DNA from: Gottfriedia acidiceleris
GTDB lineage: Bacteria > Bacillota > Bacilli > Bacillales > Bacillaceae_G
DNA length: 64,000 nt
Direction of reading: 5' to 3'
Assembly: GCF_004138285.1 (NCBI RefSeq)
Contig: NZ_SCFN01000005.1
Coordinates: 434,001-498,000, forward strand
Under the pieces are notes generated by a model that was given only the letters and a program-made list of their open reading frames with translations, did not search any database and was not told the DNA's origin. Positions 55,901 to 64,000 of the stretch are shown here, one piece after another. The position numbers were made by a program, and so were the translations under genes. Each line of letters begins with the position of its first letter. Position 1 is the stretch's first letter.

Positions 55901-58339
55901 ATGAATCAACAATGGAAAGAAAAATTATTGGAATTGATGAAAAGAGAAGATTATAAGCCTTTAAATATACAAGGGATTGAAGAGGCTATGGAGTTGACTG
56001 ATGCAAGTGACTTTCGAGAAGTAGTAAAAACGCTCGTTATTTTAGAAGATGAGGGGTATATTGTACGTTCTCGAAATAATAAATACAGTTTACCTGATCA
56101 ATCTAATTTAGTTAGAGGTAAATTAACCGGCCATGCTAAAGGCTTTGCGTTTGTCATTCCAGAAGAAGCAGGGGCAGAAGATGTATTTATTTCACCGTCA
56201 GATTTAAATGGCGCTTTACATGGAGACATCGTTTTAGCTCGTATTACAAAAGAAAAAAGTGATGCACGTAGAGAAGGTACAATTGTAAAAATTGTTGAAC
56301 GTGGTCAAACGAAAATGGTAGGTACATACCAAGCTCAGAAAAGTTTCGGATTCGTTATTCCTGATGATAAGCGATTCGGAAGTGATATTTTTATAACAAA
56401 GAGTAATTCTCAAGGTGCAGTGGAAGGTCATAAAGTTGTTGTAGAACTTACTCAGTTTCCTGAGAATGGTAAAAATGCAGAGGGTATTGTCGTTCAAGTA
56501 CTAGGACATAAAAATGATCCTGGTGTTGATATTCTATCGGTTATTCATAAGTTTGATTTACCTCAAGAATTCCCTAAGGAAGTAATGGATCAAGCGAATG
56601 CTGTACCAGATGAGATTGATGAATCAGCAATTGGCACTCGTCGCGACTTACGTGACGAACAAATTGTAACGATAGATGGAGCTGATGCGAAGGACTTAGA
56701 TGATGCCGTTACAGTAACAGCGCTTGAAAATGGTCATTACAAGTTAGGGGTACATATTGCAGACGTTTCATACTATGTCACAGATAGCTCACCAATTGAT
56801 CAAGAAGCACATGATCGTGGAACAAGTATTTATTTAGTTGACCGAGTTATTCCGATGATTCCGCATCGTTTATCTAATGGAATTTGTTCATTAAATCCAA
56901 AAGTAAACCGATTTACACTTTCATGTGAAATGGAAATTGACCAAAAAGGTGAAGTTGTTAAGCATGAAATCTTTGAAAGTATTATTAAAACAACTGAACG
57001 AATGACATATAGCGATGTAAATAAAATATTAGATGAGCAAGATGTTGAATTACGTGAACGTTACGAACCGTTAGTCCCAATGTTTGAGGAAATGGCTCAA
57101 TTAGCGAAAATTTTACGTAATCGACGAATGACTCGTGGAGCAATCGATTTTGATTTTAAAGAATCAAAAGTATTAGTTGATGAAGATGGTCATCCAACTG
57201 ATGTCGTCATTCGCGAGCGTTCAACTGCAGAAAAACTAATTGAAGAATTTATGCTTGTAGCGAATGAAACTGTTGCTGAGCATTTTCACTGGCTAAATGT
57301 ACCGTTCATGTATCGCGTACATGAGGATCCAAAAGAAGAAAAATTACAACGATTCTTTGAATTTATTGCATCATTTGGCTATACAGTAAAAGGCGCTGGA
57401 AATGAAATTCACCCGAGAGCGTTGCAACAAGTTCTAGATATGGTTCATGGGCAACCAGAGGAGACAGTAATTTCAACAGTTATGCTTCGTTCGATGAAAC
57501 AAGCGAAATATGAGGCTGATAATCTTGGCCACTTTGGATTGGCAGCGGAGTATTATACTCATTTCACATCTCCAATACGTCGTTATCCGGATTTAATTGT
57601 CCATCGATTAATTCGTAAATATTTAATCGAAGGAAAAATGGATAATGAGACAAAACGTGAGTGGGATGATAAATTACCTGCAATCGCAGAGCATGCATCC
57701 AATATGGAGCGTCGCTCAGTTGAAGCAGAAAGAGAAACTGATGATTTGAAAAAAGCAGAGTACATGCTTGATAAAATTGGTGAAGAGTATGAAGGTATTA
57801 TTAGCTCTGTAACAAATTTCGGTATGTTTATTGAACTGCCAAATACGATTGAAGGATTAGTTCGAGTTGCTGATTTATCAGATGACTACTATAACTATGA
57901 CGAGCGTACGTACGCAATGATTGGTGAAAGAACAGGGAAAATCTTCAGAATCGGTGATGAGGTATCAGTTCGAGTAGTTAATGTTAATAAAGAAGAACGA
58001 GCAATCGATTTTGAAATTGTTGGTATGAAATCGAACAAACCTCGTAGAAGCGGCGATAGAGGGCCGGTTAATCTTGGCGGTGGCTCTGGTGGCGGCAGAG
58101 GAAGAGGTGGACGCGGAAGAGGTTCTTCAGATCGAAATGGAGACAGCTCTCGCAGTGGCCGTTCTCGTGGAAGACGTGGCGATAGTTCACCTCGAAATGA
58201 AGAGAAAGATAGCGGACGTGGTGGTAAATCATCGAGAAATAAACGCGATGATCGTTTTAATCCAACGAAAAGTAAAAGTAAAAGCAAAAAGAACAAGCCT
58301 TTTTACGAAAAAGTAGCTAAAGGTAATAAAAAACGATAG
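55901..58339 (+). CDS. rnr: Ribonuclease R
   Basis: An 812-residue 3'-5' exoribonuclease: N-terminal winged helix, two cold-shock domains ([37 protein letters not shown]), the RNB catalytic core with [15 protein letters not shown], and an S1 domain ([32 protein letters not shown]). Beyond about residue 705 the tail is low-complexity, with RGG/RG and Ser/Arg/Lys repeats, about 100 residues long. RNase R degrades mRNA tagged by trans-translation, and here it is directly upstream of smpB and ssrA. AAAGGAGGG precedes the ATG. Confidence 0.96.
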   Translation: MNQQWKEKLLELMKREDYKPLNIQGIEEAMELTDASDFREVVKTLVILEDEGYIVRSRNNKYSLPDQSNLVRGKLTGHAKGFAFVIPEEAGAEDVFISPSDLNGALHGDIVLARITKEKSDARREGTIVKIVERGQTKMVGTYQAQKSFGFVIPDDKRFGSDIFITKSNSQGAVEGHKVVVELTQFPENGKNAEGIVVQVLGHKNDPGVDILSVIHKFDLPQEFPKEVMDQANAVPDEIDESAIGTRRDLRDEQIVTIDGADAKDLDDAVTVTALENGHYKLGVHIADVSYYVTDSSPIDQEAHDRGTSIYLVDRVIPMIPHRLSNGICSLNPKVNRFTLSCEMEIDQKGEVVKHEIFESIIKTTERMTYSDVNKILDEQDVELRERYEPLVPMFEEMAQLAKILRNRRMTRGAIDFDFKESKVLVDEDGHPTDVVIRERSTAEKLIEEFMLVANETVAEHFHWLNVPFMYRVHEDPKEEKLQRFFEFIASFGYTVKGAGNEIHPRALQQVLDMVHGQPEETVISTVMLRSMKQAKYEADNLGHFGLAAEYYTHFTSPIRRYPDLIVHRLIRKYLIEGKMDNETKREWDDKLPAIAEHASNMERRSVEAERETDDLKKAEYMLDKIGEEYEGIISSVTNFGMFIELPNTIEGLVRVADLSDDYYNYDERTYAMIGERTGKIFRIGDEVSVRVVNVNKEERAIDFEIVGMKSNKPRRSGDRGPVNLGGGSGGGRGRGGRGRGSSDRNGDSSRSGRSRGRRGDSSPRNEEKDSGRGGKSSRNKRDDRFNPTKSKSKSKKNKPFYEKVAKGNKKR

Positions 58340-58350
58340 TAAATAAAAAA

Positions 58351-58380
58351 GCAGTGGACAAAATTGTCCACTGCTTTATG
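58351..58380 (+). terminator. Hairpin between rnr and smpB
   Basis: An 11-bp perfect stem (GCAGTGGACAA with TTGTCCACTGC) and a 2-base loop, followed by only TTTATGT. May be a partial terminator or processing site. Confidence 0.65.
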
Positions 58381-58431
58381 TATACAAACATATTTTATGG
58401 TAAAATAAGTAAAGATAGAGAGGTGTTATTT

Positions 58432-58899
58432 ATGCCAAAAGGTGAAGGGAAAGTAATTGCTCAAAATAAAAAAGCGTATCATGATTACTTTATCGAAGAA
58501 ACGTATGAAACAGGTATCGTATTACAAGGTACTGAAATAAAATCATTACGTGCTGGAAAAGCTAATCTAAAGGATTCATTTGCTCGTGTTCAAGGTGGAG
58601 AAGTATGGCTTCATAATATGCATATTAGTCCATATGAGCAAGGTAATCGCTACAATCACGAACCATTACGTACTCGAAAATTATTGCTACATAATAGAGA
58701 AATCGTAAAGTTAATCGGTTATACAAAGGAAACAGGCTATACTTTAGTACCTTTAAAAATCTATTTGAAAAATGGCTATGCTAAGCTATTACTTGGATTA
58801 GGTAAAGGTAAGAAACAATACGATAAACGTGATGATTTAAAGAAAAAAGAAGCAAAACGTGAAGTAGAGCGTGCATTTAGAGATCGTCAACGAATCTAA
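58432..58899 (+). CDS. smpB: SsrA-binding protein SmpB
   Basis: A 155-residue protein: [42 protein letters not shown] at the N terminus and the basic C-terminal helix ([27 protein letters not shown]) that enters the mRNA channel. ATG at 58432 follows AGAGAGGTG; an upstream in-frame start overlaps the hairpin. It delivers tmRNA to stalled ribosomes and is followed by two tmRNA genes. Confidence 0.97.
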   Translation: MPKGEGKVIAQNKKAYHDYFIEETYETGIVLQGTEIKSLRAGKANLKDSFARVQGGEVWLHNMHISPYEQGNRYNHEPLRTRKLLLHNREIVKLIGYTKETGYTLVPLKIYLKNGYAKLLLGLGKGKKQYDKRDDLKKKEAKREVERAFRDRQRI

Positions 58900-58954
58900 T
58901 TGGATAATTGTAGAAGCATTGGAATTCTGTTTTTCTTTTAGAAACAATTGTTAA

Positions 58955-58982
58955 TTGCAACTTGTGTTGGATATGCTATAAT
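58955..58982 (+). promoter_or_regulatory. Promoter of tmRNA copy 1
   Basis: TTGCAA (58955-58960), 16-bp spacer, TATAAT (58977-58982), 130 bp upstream of the mature 5' end. Confidence 0.75.
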
Positions 58983-59112
58983 AAGTTTGTAAGTTAATCA
59001 GCAACATAAATTGCACGATGTGCAGATTTTATAGATTATGAAGCCTTTGCTTTATGCTTCGTAAGTCACTCATAGCGAACATATCTGAATAAGTTATGTG
59101 AGCATTTTATAT

Positions 59113-59470
59113 GGGGACGTTACGGATTCGACAGGGGTAGTTCGAGCTTAAGTCGCGAGTCGAGGGGTCGGCCTCGTTAAAACGCAAAAGCCAATAACTG
59201 GCAAAAACAACAATTTCTCTTTAGCTGCTTAATTGCACTAAAGGCTCCTCCTATGTATCGCCCATGTGCATAGCTTAGAGGGGTTCACTCATTAGTGGGC
59301 TACGCCGGACCTCACCGTCTGAGGGGAAAGGAAGAGATTAACCAGACTAGCTATCAGGAAGCCTGTCATTGGGCCAAATGGTATGCGAAATTCTAATACA
59401 GTGACTACGCTCGTAGAAGCTTAAGTGCCGATATTCTTGGACGTGGGTTCGACTCCCACCGTCTCCACCA
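59113..59470 (+). ncRNA. ssrA: tmRNA (SsrA), copy 1
   Basis: 358 nt from GGGGACGTTACGGATTCGAC to a 3' end with encoded CCA (CCGTCTCCACCA). The tRNA-like domain closes GGGGACG with CGTCTCC; the T arm is GTGGGTTCGACTCCCAC. The tag frame resumes at GGC (59200) and reads GKNNNFSLAA then TAA (59230-59232), so the degradation tag is A-GKNNNFSLAA, close to that of the B. cereus group. Pseudoknot segments are present between the tag and the 3' domain. Confidence 0.97.
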
Positions 59471-59495
59471 ATACATATTGTTTGGTGGTTTTTTT
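59465..59495 (+). terminator. Terminator using the tmRNA 3' end, copy 1
   Basis: CCACCAA, which includes the mature CCA, pairs with TTGGTGG, followed by TTTTTTT. The mature 3' end is therefore part of the terminator stem before processing. Confidence 0.8.
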
Positions 59496-59520
59496 ATGCT
59501 TAAAATTATGAGAAATTATA

Positions 59521-59567
59521 CCTCTTAAAACGTTAATTTATTAATGTTTTAAGAGGTTTTTTTATTT
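59521..59567 (+). terminator. Second terminator after tmRNA copy 1
   Basis: CCTCTTAAAACGTTAAT pairs with TTAATGTTTTAAGAGG, followed by TTTTTTTATTTT. Confidence 0.9.
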
Positions 59568-59661
59568 TAGGAATTAATGCTGGTTATTATAGTCAGAAAA
59601 TCAAAATGGATAATTGTTGAAGCTTTGGAAACCAATCTAATGTTTTAGAAACAATTGTTAA

Positions 59662-59689
59662 TAGTAACTTCAGATGGATATGCTATAAT
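59662..59689 (+). promoter_or_regulatory. Promoter region of tmRNA copy 2 (weakened -35)
   Basis: TATAAT (59684-59689) is conserved with copy 1, but the -35 equivalent is TAGTAA (59662-59667) in place of TTGCAA, at the same 16-bp spacing. Weaker expression than copy 1 is expected. Confidence 0.55.
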
Positions 59690-59819
59690 AAGTTTGTAAG
59701 TTAATCAGCAACATAAATTGCACGATGTGCAGATTTTATAGATTATGAAGCCGTTGCTTTATGCTTCGTATGTCACTCATAGCGAACATATCTGAATAAG
59801 TTATGTGAGCATTTTATAT

Positions 59820-60177
59820 GGGGACGTTACGGATTCGACAGGGGTAGTTCGAGCTTAAGTTGCGAGTCGAGGGGTCGGCCTCGTTAAAACGCAAAAGCCA
59901 ATAACTGGCAAAAACAACAATTTCTCTTTAGCTGCTTAATTGCACTAAAGGCTCCTCCTATGTATCGCCCATGTGCATAGCTTAGAGGGGTTCACTTATT
60001 AGTGGGCTACGCCGGATCTCGCAGTCTGAGGGGAAGGGAAGAGATTAATCAGACTAGCTATCAGGAAGCCTGTCATTGGGCCAAATGGTATGCGAAATTC
60101 TAATATAGTGACTACGCTCGTAGAAGCTTAAGTGCCGATATTCTTGGACGTGGGTTCGACTCCCACCGTCTCCACCA
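59820..60177 (+). ncRNA. ssrA: tmRNA (SsrA), copy 2
   Basis: 358 nt, same length as copy 1, with identical tRNA-like domain and identical tag frame (GKNNNFSLAA-stop). Only about ten substitutions are visible. In one pseudoknot stem CCTCA/TGAGG of copy 1 becomes TCTCG/TGAGG, where both changes keep pairing as G-U. Nothing in the sequence suggests inactivation. Confidence 0.95.
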
Positions 60178-60204
60178 ATACATACTGTTTGGTGGTTTTT
60201 TTTT
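60172..60204 (+). terminator. Terminator using the tmRNA 3' end, copy 2
   Basis: CCACCAA and TTGGTGG as in copy 1, followed by TTTTTTTTT. Confidence 0.8.
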
Positions 60205-60227
60205 ATACTAAAATAATAATTCGTAAA

Positions 60228-60276
60228 CCTCTTGAAACTTTGATTTATAAAAGTTTTAAGAGGTTTTCTTTTTTTC
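60228..60276 (+). terminator. Second terminator after tmRNA copy 2
   Basis: CCTCTTGAAACTT pairs with AAGTTTTAAGAGG (one G-U), followed by TTTTCTTTTTTT. Diverged counterpart of the hairpin at 59521. Confidence 0.9.
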
Positions 60277-60332
60277 CTCCAATAAATCTGTTTTTACTAG
60301 TCCTGTTTATCTCTTAGAAGCGAGGATGTAGA

Positions 60333-60407
60333 ATGACTAATATTATAGAAAAGAAAGTTAAAACTAGCGTTTCGGTTAAACTCATGAGAAATTTCTTACA
60401 GTTTTAA
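60333..60407 (+). CDS. Possible 24-residue small ORF, doubtful
   Basis: ATG at 60333 lies 8 bases after GAGG and encodes MTNIIEKKVKTSVSVKLMRN plus four residues. It is basic, without recognisable motif. It could be chance or a remnant. The remaining intergenic sequence 60408-60800 is AT-rich and shows only two isolated CCCCC-containing stretches near 60513 and 60702. Confidence 0.25.
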   Translation: MTNIIEKKVKTSVSVKLMRNFLQF

Positions 60408-60813
60408 AAAGGTATTTAGTTATGTCGTTTATGTATGAAAGACATTAAATTCATTTAGGAAAATATTGTATTCTAAAATAATGAAATGAATTTAATTATA
60501 AAAATGCTAAAATTCCCCCAAATTTGAATGTTTTGTATTCATTTTTTTAAAACCAAAGTATTTAACTGTTATGTTAAGTTGATGGAACTAAAAAAATGGC
60601 ATAAAACGACAATTCAAAGCATTAAAACAGTAAAATACCTTTTTTTTGTAGCAAAACCTATTGTTTTTTTTCGTCAAACGACGACAAAATATCGCAAATT
60701 CCCCCAATACATAGCTACCTTTTAGTGGAGTATTATTAAGTGGAAGATTAGTATTTGAATATTGTAAATACTTAAATACTTAATCAAAGTTGACTTAAAA
60801 TGGGGGGAAAACC

Positions 60814-63800
60814 ATGAAAAAGAGACAAAAGAAACGAACATTTTCGGCTGTTGCATTAAGTAGTGCAATGTTACTAAATGTCTTATTACCGCAAAGCGTA
60901 ATTCTTGCACATGCGGAGTCGAATGTCGATCAAAAAAGCTCAAAAAGCTCATCTGATGGAAAATTTTCAGCAGATGAAGTGAATCGCATTTTGGCTGGAT
61001 TGACACCAGAACAAAAGGCTAACATAAATAAGCTCACTGGAGCAGACAATGCCAAAAAAATTCGTGTCGATCAGAAAGATTTGAATAGTCCTGAAAAAAA
61101 TATTAAAGTACTAGTTCAATTTAAAGAAGATCCAGCTAAGATCCAAATCATAAAGCAATCGTTGGCTAAAGGCGGAGCAACTGTAAATAGTCAAGCTTTT
61201 GCAAACGAATATTCTGACGCACAAAATAAGGTCAAAGATTCTCATGCCAAATTTAAGAGCTTTGTAAATGCACAGCCTAAAACGCAAATAGTTGGCGGGA
61301 AAACTGTTAAAACGGGTATTAGTATAACGAGAGAATATACAGAAGCATTTAATGGAGTTGCTTTATCACTACCTGCAAAATTAGTTGAAAAAATTGCAGA
61401 AAATCCAGAAGTTGCTTCTATTTGGTCTCAAGTAGAATATACGGTTGCTGAAGGAAGTGCTCCACAAGCTCAAGAGGCAAGTGGATCTGTAGGCAAGCCA
61501 ACATCAGCGCTTTCCTACTTAGGATTAGATAAACTTCAAGCTGAAGGTAATACAGGTATTATTAAATCGGGTCCTCGAAAAGGCCAAAAAATTAAGGTTG
61601 GTGTACTCGATACTGGTATTGATTACAATCACCCTGATTTGAAGGCTGTCTATAAAGGAGGACATGACCTTGTAAATAATGTAGGCGTTGATGAAAATGG
61701 AAATGTAAAATATGTTGATGACCATGATCCAATGGAAACAACTTATGATGATTGGGTAGCTGATAGGGAGCAACCGGATGTAATTTCTGGTCCACCTCCT
61801 GCAGATTACAAGCAGTATATTACATCTCATGGAACGCACGTTTCAGGGACAATTGCTGCAAATACGACAAATAATAACGATGTCTATTCAGCGAATGGAG
61901 TAGCGCCAGATGTAGACCTTTATGGATACCGTGTATTAGGACCAGGTGGCCATGGTACATCAGACTCGGTATTAAACGGTATTGATCTAGCTGTTAAGGA
62001 CCATATGGATGTTATCAATCTTTCTCTTGGTGCAAATGTTAACGACCCAATGTATCCAACTAGTATTGCGATTAACAATGCTACTTTAGCGGGTGTTGTT
62101 TGTGATGTTGCAGCGGGTAACGCTGGTCCAGGTACAGCAACTGTCGGTTCACCAGGAACTTCTGCACTAGCGATAACGGTTGGTGCAAGTACGATTCCAG
62201 GTGAGATTCCTTCGATGACACTAAAGAACGGATCAGCTTCATACAAAGCTCGATTATTTGGTAAAAACTTCGCACAAGCAGACGACGCGTTTAAAGGTAA
62301 AACATTTCCAATTGTTGATGTTGGCTTAGGGAGTGCGGCAGATTACAATGGGTTAAATATGTCTGGTAAAATTGCGCTTGTGAAGCGTGGCGGTGAGTTT
62401 TTACAAACAAAAATGGCCAATGCACATAAAGCCGGCGTAGCAGGTATGATCATTTGGAACAATAATGCCGATGAAGAGAACCAAGGATTTATTAATAGCT
62501 TCTTAGGCGTTAGCATGGATAATGTGTATTCCATTTCATTGACTCAAGCAGAGGGACAAGCTCTTTCTGATGCGATTTACAAGGATCCTAAATCAGCAAC
62601 AATTACGTTCCCAGATACACTGGATGCGCCAATCGCAAAGAAAGGTGACGAGTTGGCAGGCTTTAGCTCAACAGGACCAGTAAAAGATTGGACAATCAAG
62701 CCAGATGTTGTAGCGCCTGGTGTTGACATTTCGTCGACTGTTCCATATGACCTTTGGGAACCACAATCAGATGTAAGTGTAGACCAAAGAGATTATAAGT
62801 ATTCTTATGAATTAATGTCAGGTACTTCAATGGCAACGCCTCATGTTGCAGGTATTTCAGCATTGATTTTAGCTGCAAATCCAGAATATACTCCGGCAGA
62901 TGTCAAGTCGGCATTAATGAATACAGCTAAAGATATAAATACAGATTCAAAAACTTATAGCGTATACCAAGTCGGTGCTGGACGTGTTGATCCTGCACGC
63001 GCAATTAATGAGGATGTAAAAATCCAAGTTTTAGATAAGGCATATGCTGTTAATTCAGATTCGATGCTAACTCAAGTTGATAACCTTACAGGAAGCATGT
63101 TCTTTGGCTTTAAAGGTAGAGGAGAAGGATCAACGAACGGATCTGATGATGTGATTTCATCAAAAGATTTTAACGTAACGAACAAAGGAACAAACGGTAA
63201 AACATTTAACGTAAGTACAGAGTTCATTTCAACAAAATTTGCTGAATCGAATAAAGTAGGTCCTGGCACAGGAAATGATGTCAAAATCGCATTTTCTACT
63301 GGTGGGTCAAACGTGACATCTATTAAAGTTGATGGTGGTAGTACCGTAAAAGCAACAGCAAAAATTACAGTACCATCAAATGCATTGGATGGCACTTATG
63401 AGGGATATATTAACCTTGTAAATGCGGCGGACTCATCGGAGTCTTATCGAGTTCCGTTCACGATTGCCGTAGCTGAGAAAGGCATTGATTCGTTTAAAGT
63501 GACGACGAAGGCAATGACACCGAATAGCCTAACGACTTACAACTTATCGGTGAATAATGCAATGAAAGACTTCTATATGGTCTTAAAAGATAAGGACGGA
63601 AATTATTTAGGGTTGACGAACTCTCTAGTGGATGCAAGCGAGATTACTCCAGGAGTCCAATACAACAGTCGAATCACACTCTACCTGGGGCAATATCTTC
63701 CATTTACGAAGCCATATGATGGTTCATATGATCCATCCGGAGTAGCAACAAAACCTGCAGTGATAAAAGAGGGAACTTATTCTCTTGAAATGATCATGAC

Positions 63801-64000
63801 GGATGAAGCAGGAAAACGCTATACAAAAGAAGATACACTTTATGTAGACAACACACCACCAACGATCAAGATGGACAGTGATTCAAAACCAGGAATTTAT
63901 GAAATCGATACGACAGGTTACCAACCTGGTCAAGAGATTAAAGGATTTTATGGTTCAGTCTACGATTCAAACGTCGAAGTGATGAAAAATAATGGCGAAA
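60814..64000 (+). CDS. Secreted subtilisin-like serine protease (S8) with PA insert, 3' end beyond the window
   Basis: At least 1062 residues with no stop before base 64000. Signal peptide about residues 1-34 (basic MKKRQKKR, hydrophobic core, ILAHA-ES). An inhibitor-I9-type propeptide spans about 90-210. Catalytic residues are Asp266 (VGVLDTGID), His339 (SHGTHVSGT) and Ser672 (SGTSMATPH). A PA domain (FPIVDVGLGSAADYNGLNMSGKIALVKRGG...) is inserted between His and Ser at about 495-590. C-terminal beta-sandwich modules follow (VNNAMKDFYMVLKDKDGN, YTKEDTLYVDNTPPTIKMD). Resembles Vpr/lactocepin-type cell-envelope proteases. GGGGGG precedes the ATG. Confidence 0.93.
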   Translation, partial: MKKRQKKRTFSAVALSSAMLLNVLLPQSVILAHAESNVDQKSSKSSSDGKFSADEVNRILAGLTPEQKANINKLTGADNAKKIRVDQKDLNSPEKNIKVLVQFKEDPAKIQIIKQSLAKGGATVNSQAFANEYSDAQNKVKDSHAKFKSFVNAQPKTQIVGGKTVKTGISITREYTEAFNGVALSLPAKLVEKIAENPEVASIWSQVEYTVAEGSAPQAQEASGSVGKPTSALSYLGLDKLQAEGNTGIIKSGPRKGQKIKVGVLDTGIDYNHPDLKAVYKGGHDLVNNVGVDENGNVKYVDDHDPMETTYDDWVADREQPDVISGPPPADYKQYITSHGTHVSGTIAANTTNNNDVYSANGVAPDVDLYGYRVLGPGGHGTSDSVLNGIDLAVKDHMDVINLSLGANVNDPMYPTSIAINNATLAGVVCDVAAGNAGPGTATVGSPGTSALAITVGASTIPGEIPSMTLKNGSASYKARLFGKNFAQADDAFKGKTFPIVDVGLGSAADYNGLNMSGKIALVKRGGEFLQTKMANAHKAGVAGMIIWNNNADEENQGFINSFLGVSMDNVYSISLTQAEGQALSDAIYKDPKSATITFPDTLDAPIAKKGDELAGFSSTGPVKDWTIKPDVVAPGVDISSTVPYDLWEPQSDVSVDQRDYKYSYELMSGTSMATPHVAGISALILAANPEYTPADVKSALMNTAKDINTDSKTYSVYQVGAGRVDPARAINEDVKIQVLDKAYAVNSDSMLTQVDNLTGSMFFGFKGRGEGSTNGSDDVISSKDFNVTNKGTNGKTFNVSTEFISTKFAESNKVGPGTGNDVKIAFSTGGSNVTSIKVDGGSTVKATAKITVPSNALDGTYEGYINLVNAADSSESYRVPFTIAVAEKGIDSFKVTTKAMTPNSLTTYNLSVNNAMKDFYMVLKDKDGNYLGLTNSLVDASEITPGVQYNSRITLYLGQYLPFTKPYDGSYDPSGVATKPAVIKEGTYSLEMIMTDEAGKRYTKEDTLYVDNTPPTIKMDSDSKPGIYEIDTTGYQPGQEIKGFYGSVYDSNVEVMKNNGE

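Larger units (their letters stand above)
58905..60208 (+). repeat. Tandem ~600-bp direct duplication carrying promoter, leader and tmRNA gene
   Basis: Copy 1 about 58905-59495, copy 2 about 59611-60204, offset 707 bp at the tmRNA start (59113 and 59820). Shared sequence begins at GGATAATTGT and includes the -10 region, a ~130-base leader, the whole tmRNA gene and the first terminator. Between copies lies a second, AT-rich hairpin terminator, also repeated in diverged form after copy 2. Confidence 0.9.

Noticed and set aside
57895-58316. Long frames on both strands over the 3' end of rnr (133 codons minus, 80 codons plus)
   Set aside because: Shadow frames created by the repetitive Gly/Arg/Ser codons of the RNase R tail.
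60132-60725. Frames of 61 and 65 codons between the second tmRNA and the subtilase
   Set aside because: The first starts inside the tmRNA 3' domain, and neither has a ribosome binding site or a credible composition.
61525-62878. Several minus-strand frames of 60-108 codons inside the subtilase gene
   Set aside because: They are shadows of the continuous subtilase frame on the plus strand, which runs open to the window end.

Overview
This is about 64 kb of AT-rich chromosome from a Firmicute of the family Bacillaceae. Evidence: strong GGAGG-type ribosome binding sites, frequent TTG/GTG starts, and long blocks in Bacillus gene order (uvrB-uvrA, hprK-lgt-yvoD-ppaX-yvoF, trxB, yvcI-rapZ-yvcK-whiA-crh, clpP, cggR-gapA-pgk-tpiA-gpmI-eno, secG-est-rnr-smpB-ssrA). 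The tmRNA tag (GKNNNFSLAA), a sipW-tasA type locus, a SigY-like operon and an RNPP-type regulator beside a thermolysin fit a Bacillus cereus-like or Gottfriedia-like lineage. The species cannot be fixed by reading alone.

Layout. 1-0.94 kb: end of an alpha/beta hydrolase gene and a flavin reductase. 1.0-2.1 kb: sigY-yxlC-yxlD behind an ECF-type promoter. 2.2-5.5 kb: a YtrA-type GntR regulator, an ABC transporter and an unrecognised exported protein, behind a promoter carrying three 22-bp palindromes. 5.6-10.7 kb: uvrB-uvrA with LexA-like boxes. 10.9-17.4 kb: yvlC-yvlD, hprK-lgt-yvoD-ppaX-yvoF and a TPR protein. 17.4-22.7 kb: trxB between two copies of a hairpin repeat, then yvcI-rapZ-yvcK-whiA-crh. 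22.8-25.4 kb: clpP under CtsR, then a tandem array of truncated tRNA-Arg-like units ending in one intact tRNA-Arg(CCG), a 51-codon small gene, a structured RNA candidate and a small acidic protein gene.

25.4-36.7 kb is a coherent sigma-54 sugar module. Two paralogous lactose/cellobiose-family PTS operons each have a perfect -24/-12 promoter and upstream ACACACT repeats. The second continues into a GH4 6-phospho-beta-glucosidase and a ChbG/YdjC deacetylase, as in chitobiose loci. A LevR-type activator (AAA+, PRDs, EIIA- and EIIB-like domains) and the sigma-54 gene itself follow. 37.0-44.4 kb is the glycolytic operon under CggR. 44.5-54.1 kb: an MFS exporter, a PlcR/NprR-like TPR regulator, a thermolysin-like protease, a small biofilm-type operon (unknown protein, sipW, TasA/CalY-like), membrane proteins, a lipase-like hydrolase and secG. 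54.3-60.3 kb: DinB-like protein, carboxylesterase, RNase R, SmpB and two tandem complete tmRNA genes. From 60.8 kb a large secreted subtilase runs off the window.

The most unusual items are the duplicated tmRNA gene, the tRNA-Arg-like array, the structured RNA near 24.95 kb, and the self-contained sigma-54 disaccharide module with shared enhancer-like repeats.
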